Source: Streptomyces hawaiiensis
GTDB lineage: Bacteria > Actinomycetota > Actinomycetes > Streptomycetales > Streptomycetaceae
DNA: 64,000 nucleotides
Assembly: GCF_004803895.1 (NCBI RefSeq)
Contig: NZ_CP021978.1
Coordinates: 5,332,001-5,396,000, forward strand
Reading direction: 5' to 3'
Part shown: positions 60,836-64,000 of the stretch, one piece after another
Position numbering within the stretch: position 1 is the stretch's first letter
How the letters are laid out: every line of letters starts with the position of its first letter
Translations under genes and position numbers: made by a program
The notes under the pieces: model-generated
Told to the model about the DNA's origin: nothing
Database searches by the model: none
What the model saw: only the letters and a program-made list of their open reading frames with translations

Positions 60836-61555
60836 TCACCGGGCCAGCCGGCCGGCGATCTCCCGCAGGGCCCGGGCGGCCCGTCGTTGGAGTCCCGGCC
60901 CGAAGGTGATCCGGGTGGCCCCTCGCGCGCCGAGTTCGGCGGGGGAGGGGCCACCGTCGGCCGGGGCCCCCACGTTGACCGGACCCCGGATCCCGGCCCG
61001 CAGCAGTGGCAGGACCTCCGGCGGCGCCCCGATCGGGTACACGCAGTCGGCGCCCGCGGCCACGTACAGCGCGGCCCGCTCGATGGCCGGGCCGGGATCG
61101 TCCACTCCGCAGGCGAAGGTGTCGATGCGCGCGTTGACGAAGAGCCGGTCACCGGCGGCCTCCCGCACCTCGGCCAGCCAACCGGCGTGCGTGCGGGGGT
61201 CCTTGAGCACCCCGTCCGCGGAGTCCTCCAGGTTGCAGCCGACCGCCCCCACCTCCAGCAGCCGCTCCACGAGGTCCTTCGGCGCGAGCCCGTAGCCGCC
61301 CTCCACATCCGCCGACACGGGTACGTCGACAGCCCGGGCGATCCGGGCGACCGCCGCGAACATCTCGTCGGCCGGGACCTGCCCGTCCTCGTAGCCGAGC
61401 GAGGCGGCGACCCCGGCGCTGGGCGTGGCGAGCGCGGGGAACCCGGCCTCGGCGAACACCCGCGCACTGGCCGCGTCCCACGGCCCGGGCAGCACGAGAG
61501 GATCACCGGGCGCCCGGTGGTGGTGCAGGGCACGGAACACATCAACCTTGCTCAT
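60836..61555 (-). CDS. Isocitrate lyase/PEP mutase family protein
   Basis: The 239-residue TIM-barrel protein has the family's FAEAGFPALATPSAGVAASLGY, VPVSADVEGGYG and GAVGCNLEDS motifs, with the metal-binding Asp/Glu. The lyase loop Cys motif (KKCGH) is absent, so it is closer to carboxyphosphonoenolpyruvate/2-methylisocitrate-like phosphonomutases or oxaloacetase relatives. The substrate cannot be assigned. ATG 61555 overlaps the upstream carboxymuconolactone-type gene (ATGA). It is the last gene of a three-gene minus-strand operon that faces the betaine operon's end. Confidence 0.8.
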   Translation of the reverse strand: MSKVDVFRALHHHRAPGDPLVLPGPWDAASARVFAEAGFPALATPSAGVAASLGYEDGQVPADEMFAAVARIARAVDVPVSADVEGGYGLAPKDLVERLLEVGAVGCNLEDSADGVLKDPRTHAGWLAEVREAAGDRLFVNARIDTFACGVDDPGPAIERAALYVAAGADCVYPIGAPPEVLPLLRAGIRGPVNVGAPADGGPSPAELGARGATRITFGPGLQRRAARALREIAGRLAR

Positions 61556-61998
61556 GGCGTGTAACCCCCCGGCGCGATACGGCGGCTGACCATCACCCGG
61601 TTCCAGTTGTTGATGGCGACGATCAGCCCGAGCAGATGGGCGAGCCGCACCTCGTCGAAGTGCTTGGCGGCCCGCTCGTACACCTCGTCCGGCACGAAAC
61701 CGGCGGTCAGCACGGTCACCGACTCCGTCAGCGCGAGCGCGGCCCGCTCCCGCTCGTCGAAGACGTTCTCGGCCTCCTCCCACGCGGTCAGCAGATCGAG
61801 CTGCTTCTCGCTCACCCCGTACTCGCGGGCGATCGTGAGATGCATGTCGAGGCAGAACGCGCAGTGGTTGAGCTGCGAGGCCCGGATCACCACGAGTTCG
61901 GCCAGGGCCGGGTCGCCGAGGCCCTGCTTGGCGACCTTGCTGAGCGCGGACAGGGCCCGGCCGACCGCCGGGTCGAGCAGCCGGGTCCGAGCCGTCAC
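61552..61998 (-). CDS. AhpD-like carboxymuconolactone decarboxylase family protein
   Basis: The 148-residue protein carries the alkylhydroperoxidase core with CxxC (Cys46-x-x-Cys49 in NHCAFCLDMH) and the GFVPDEVYERAAKHFDEV tail helix typical of this group. Such proteins reduce peroxides or act as thiol-dependent carriers. It starts at GTG 61998, overlapping the neighbouring paralogue's stop (GTGA). It is flanked by a paralogue upstream and the PEP-mutase-like gene downstream, all overlapping by four bases, so the three are co-translated. Confidence 0.85.
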   Translation of the reverse strand: MTARTRLLDPAVGRALSALSKVAKQGLGDPALAELVVIRASQLNHCAFCLDMHLTIAREYGVSEKQLDLLTAWEEAENVFDERERAALALTESVTVLTAGFVPDEVYERAAKHFDEVRLAHLLGLIVAINNWNRVMVSRRIAPGGYTP

Positions 61999-62534
61999 TT
62001 GTACTGCCCCGGCTCGTAGTACCCGGGCGTCATACGGCAGGTCACCCCGAACCGGTTCCAGGCGTTGATCGCCGTGATCGCGGCGATGACCTGCGCCAGC
62101 TCGGCCTCCTCGAAGTGCTTCGCGGCGTTGTCGTACACCTCGTCCGGCACGAAACCTCCCCCAGAGCCGAAAGCCTGGGAGGTGCCCCCAGTCAGGACCG
62201 TCACGGCCTCCGTCAGCTCCAGGGCCGCGATCTCCTTCGCGGTGTAGAAGTGCCGCGACTCCTCCCAGGCGCTCAGCTGCACGATCCGCTCGACGCTCTC
62301 ACCCGAGGCGAGGGCGTCCTTGGTGTGCATGTCGATGCAGAAGGCGCAGTGGTTGATCTGGGAGGCGCGGATCTTCACCAGCTCGTACAGCTTGTGGTCG
62401 AGCCCCTGCCGGGCGGCGATCTCCAGCCGGACCATCGCCTTGTAGACCTCGGGCGCGTGCTTGGCCCACTCCAGGCGGGCGGGCTGCTCGGGGGCGTACT
62501 CCACGCCCGTCGTGTCATCGGTGTGCGTCGTCAT
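61995..62534 (-). CDS. AhpD-like carboxymuconolactone decarboxylase family protein with a 12-residue insertion
   Basis: The 179-residue protein resembles the downstream gene's product in its second half: CxxC at Cys63-Cys66 in NHCAFCIDMH and FVPDEVYDNAAKHFEEAELAQV. Between TVLT and FVPDEVY it has an extra GGTSQAFGSGGG (about 116-127), encoded by a 36-bp palindromic sequence, where the paralogue reads TVLTAGFVPDEVY. The reading frame is preserved. TAGGGT ends seven bases before ATG 62534, indicating a leaderless mRNA. It is the first gene of the three-gene unit and is divergent from the MocR-like regulator. Confidence 0.85.
   Translation of the reverse strand: MTTHTDDTTGVEYAPEQPARLEWAKHAPEVYKAMVRLEIAARQGLDHKLYELVKIRASQINHCAFCIDMHTKDALASGESVERIVQLSAWEESRHFYTAKEIAALELTEAVTVLTGGTSQAFGSGGGFVPDEVYDNAAKHFEEAELAQVIAAITAINAWNRFGVTCRMTPGYYEPGQYK
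62155..62190. repeat. 36-bp palindromic in-frame insertion
   Basis: The element contains CCTCCCCCAGAGCC, then GAAAGCCTGGGAGG, then TGCCCCCA. The CTCCC/GGGAG arms fold into a hairpin. It resembles short palindromes scattered in Streptomyces genomes and adds twelve codons to the host gene. Confidence 0.6.
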
Positions 62535-62541
62535 GCCCTCG

Positions 62542-62573
62542 ACCCTAGGAAGGAAGCAGCCCAGGGGTATGGT
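62542..62573. promoter_or_regulatory. Back-to-back leaderless promoters
   Basis: On the minus strand TAGGGT (62542-62547) precedes the AhpD-like ATG by 7 bases. On the plus strand TATGGT (62568-62573) precedes the MocR-type ATG by 8 bases. The 47-base region between the starts would let the regulator control both genes. Confidence 0.6.
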
Positions 62574-62581
62574 CCATTTCC

Positions 62582-63970
62582 ATGGCGGAACAGTGGGCCA
62601 CTCTGGGCGTCGACCTGCACGTGGAGCCGACCGGCCCGGGCCTGCGCCGGGGGCTGACCGACGCCCTGCGCGAGGCGGTGCGCTCCGGCCGGCTGGCCCC
62701 CGGCACCCGGCTGCCCTCCTCCCGCGCCCTTGCCGCCGACCTGGGCATCGCCCGCAACACGGTCGCCGACGCCTACGCCGACCTGGTCGCCGAGGGCTGG
62801 CTCACCGCCCGGCAGGGCTCGGGCACCCGGGTCGCCGCGCGCGAGGTCGTCCCGCCGTCCGGCACGGCACCCCACCCCCGCGCACCCGCCCGCCCGGCCT
62901 ACGATCTGCGCCCCGGCAGCCCCGACCTCGCGTCCTTCCCGCGTGCGGAGTGGCTCAAGGCCGCCCGCCGCGCCCTCACCGCCGCCCCGCACCACGCGCT
63001 CGACTACGGCGACCCGCGCGGCCGCCCCGAGCTGCGGGCCGCACTCGCCGGGTACCTCTCCCGGGCCCGGGGCGTGCGCGCTGACCCCGAACGGATCGTG
63101 GTGTGCGCCGGGTTCGCGCACGGCCTGAAGCTGCTCGGCACGGTCCTGCGGGCGCGCGGGGCGCGGACGGTCGCGGGCGAGTCGTACGGCCTCGACGCGC
63201 ACTGGAGGATCCTGGCCGCCTCCGGCCTGGACACCACCCCGCTGCCCTTCGACCGGCTGGGCACCGACCCGGGCGGGTTGTCCAAAGCCGACGCGCTGCT
63301 GCTCACCCCCGCCCACCAGTTCCCCATGGGCGTGCCCCTGCACCGCGACCGCCGTACGGCCGTCGTGGACTGGGCCCGGCGCACCGGGGGACTGGTGCTG
63401 GAGGACGACTACGACGGTGAGTTCCGCTACGACCGGCAGCCCGTCGGCGCGCTCCAGGGCCTGGACCCCGACCGGGTCGTCCACCTGGGCACCACCAGCA
63501 AGTCCCTCGCTCCCGGGCTGCGGCTGGCCTGGATGGTGCTGCCGCCGGACCTCGCCGAGGAGGTCGCGGCGGCGAAGGGCGGCGTCGACACCTGCGGGGT
63601 GCTGGACCAGCTGACCCTGGCCGAGTTCCTCACCTCCGGCGCCTACGACCGGCACGTCCGCGCGACCCGCCTGCGCTACCGGCGCCGCCGGGACGCCCTG
63701 GTCGCCGCTGTCACGGCCCGGGCCCCGGGAGCCCGCGTCACCGGCATCGCCGCCGGTCTGCACGTCCTGCTGCGGCTGCCGCCCGGCACCGAGCAGTCGG
63801 TGGTCCAGGGGGCGAACTGGCGGGGCCTCGCGCTCCACGGACTCGCCCGGTACACCCACCCCGCCGCCCGGGCCGAGCCCGTCGACGCCCTGGTCGTCGG
63901 ATACGGCACCCCGCCGGACCACGCCTGGTCGGGAGCGCTGGACGCGCTGTGCGCGGTACTGCCCGGATAA
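62582..63970 (+). CDS. MocR/PdxR-type regulator (GntR HTH fused to aminotransferase-like domain)
   Basis: The 462-residue protein begins with a GntR winged HTH (about 18-85, GLRRGLTDALREAVRSGRL, TRLPSSRALAADLGIARNTV). A linker and a class I aminotransferase domain (about 115-460) follow. The pyridoxal-phosphate Lys is Lys307 in LGTTSKSLAPGLRLAW, and the PLP-ring Asp is in LEDDYDGEF. MocR members such as PdxR use PLP or an amino compound as effector. It probably regulates the divergent AhpD-like operon and itself. The start at ATG 62582 is supported by the leaderless promoter. No vitamin B6 genes are nearby, so the effector is open. Confidence 0.88.
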   Translation: MAEQWATLGVDLHVEPTGPGLRRGLTDALREAVRSGRLAPGTRLPSSRALAADLGIARNTVADAYADLVAEGWLTARQGSGTRVAAREVVPPSGTAPHPRAPARPAYDLRPGSPDLASFPRAEWLKAARRALTAAPHHALDYGDPRGRPELRAALAGYLSRARGVRADPERIVVCAGFAHGLKLLGTVLRARGARTVAGESYGLDAHWRILAASGLDTTPLPFDRLGTDPGGLSKADALLLTPAHQFPMGVPLHRDRRTAVVDWARRTGGLVLEDDYDGEFRYDRQPVGALQGLDPDRVVHLGTTSKSLAPGLRLAWMVLPPDLAEEVAAAKGGVDTCGVLDQLTLAEFLTSGAYDRHVRATRLRYRRRRDALVAAVTARAPGARVTGIAAGLHVLLRLPPGTEQSVVQGANWRGLALHGLARYTHPAARAEPVDALVVGYGTPPDHAWSGALDALCAVLPG

Positions 63971-64000
63971 TCGCGCGCATTCCCCTTCGGAATTGCCGTC

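Overview
The window is chromosomal DNA of a Streptomyces or a very close relative. Codons end almost always in G or C, starts are often GTG or TTG, ribosome sites are purine-rich, and there are several leaderless genes. The gene order guaA / NlpC-P60 pair / pcrA / icmB / sucCD / perM-like / purNH / folD / mdh / betBA matches what I recall of the Streptomyces core chromosome, and sucCD-perM-purNH is also the mycobacterial order. I see no IS element, prophage, CRISPR array, tRNA or rRNA.

Layout. 0-3.4 kb: end of an unidentified gene, a chorismate mutase gene with a Phe/Tyr leader peptide and attenuator, guaA and a split-barrel flavoprotein. 3.5-10.5 kb: an aldolase-family enzyme, membrane proteins, and a PspC-domain envelope-stress two-component system facing its PspC partner gene across a motif-rich control region. 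10.5-20.2 kb: envelope hydrolases (two NlpC/P60 genes, one behind a c-di-AMP riboswitch, and an M23 peptidase), the helicase PcrA behind a PafBC-type promoter, and a lipase. 20.7-29.6 kb: a B12-binding mutase subunit, then a divergent five- to six-gene island (DUF5691 and SWIM on one side; MoxR ATPase, DUF5682, a 48-residue ORF and a VWA protein on the other). The island corresponds to the uncharacterised E. coli yehL-M-P-Q cluster and has inverted copies of a PafBC-type DNA-damage element between its two arms. 29.6-40.1 kb: a 1.4-kb gene-poor gap, sucCD, a hybrid HTH/sigma-like membrane regulator, a perM-like gene whose tail is broken by a 144-bp minisatellite, and purNH. 40.2-47.4 kb: a cell-surface cluster of two Ser/Thr kinases with external peptidoglycan-binding-like domains, an FHA protein, and several small secreted proteins, two of which carry the same module. 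47.8-53.1 kb: a small membrane protein, folD, a DUF3017 gene, an XRE-DUF2690 regulator and mdh. 53.6-64 kb: a glycine-betaine operon (betB, a choline oxidase-like GMC enzyme, and an ABC importer with a double permease), then three small redox or lyase genes divergent from a MocR/PdxR-type regulator.

How the parts connect. Housekeeping genes (purines, TCA cycle, folate) are interleaved with envelope maintenance. The most notable regulatory inferences are amino-acid attenuation of chorismate mutase, c-di-AMP control of a cell-wall hydrolase, and likely DNA-damage control shared by pcrA and the MoxR/VWA/SWIM island. All functions come from reading motifs and recalled families; no database search was possible.
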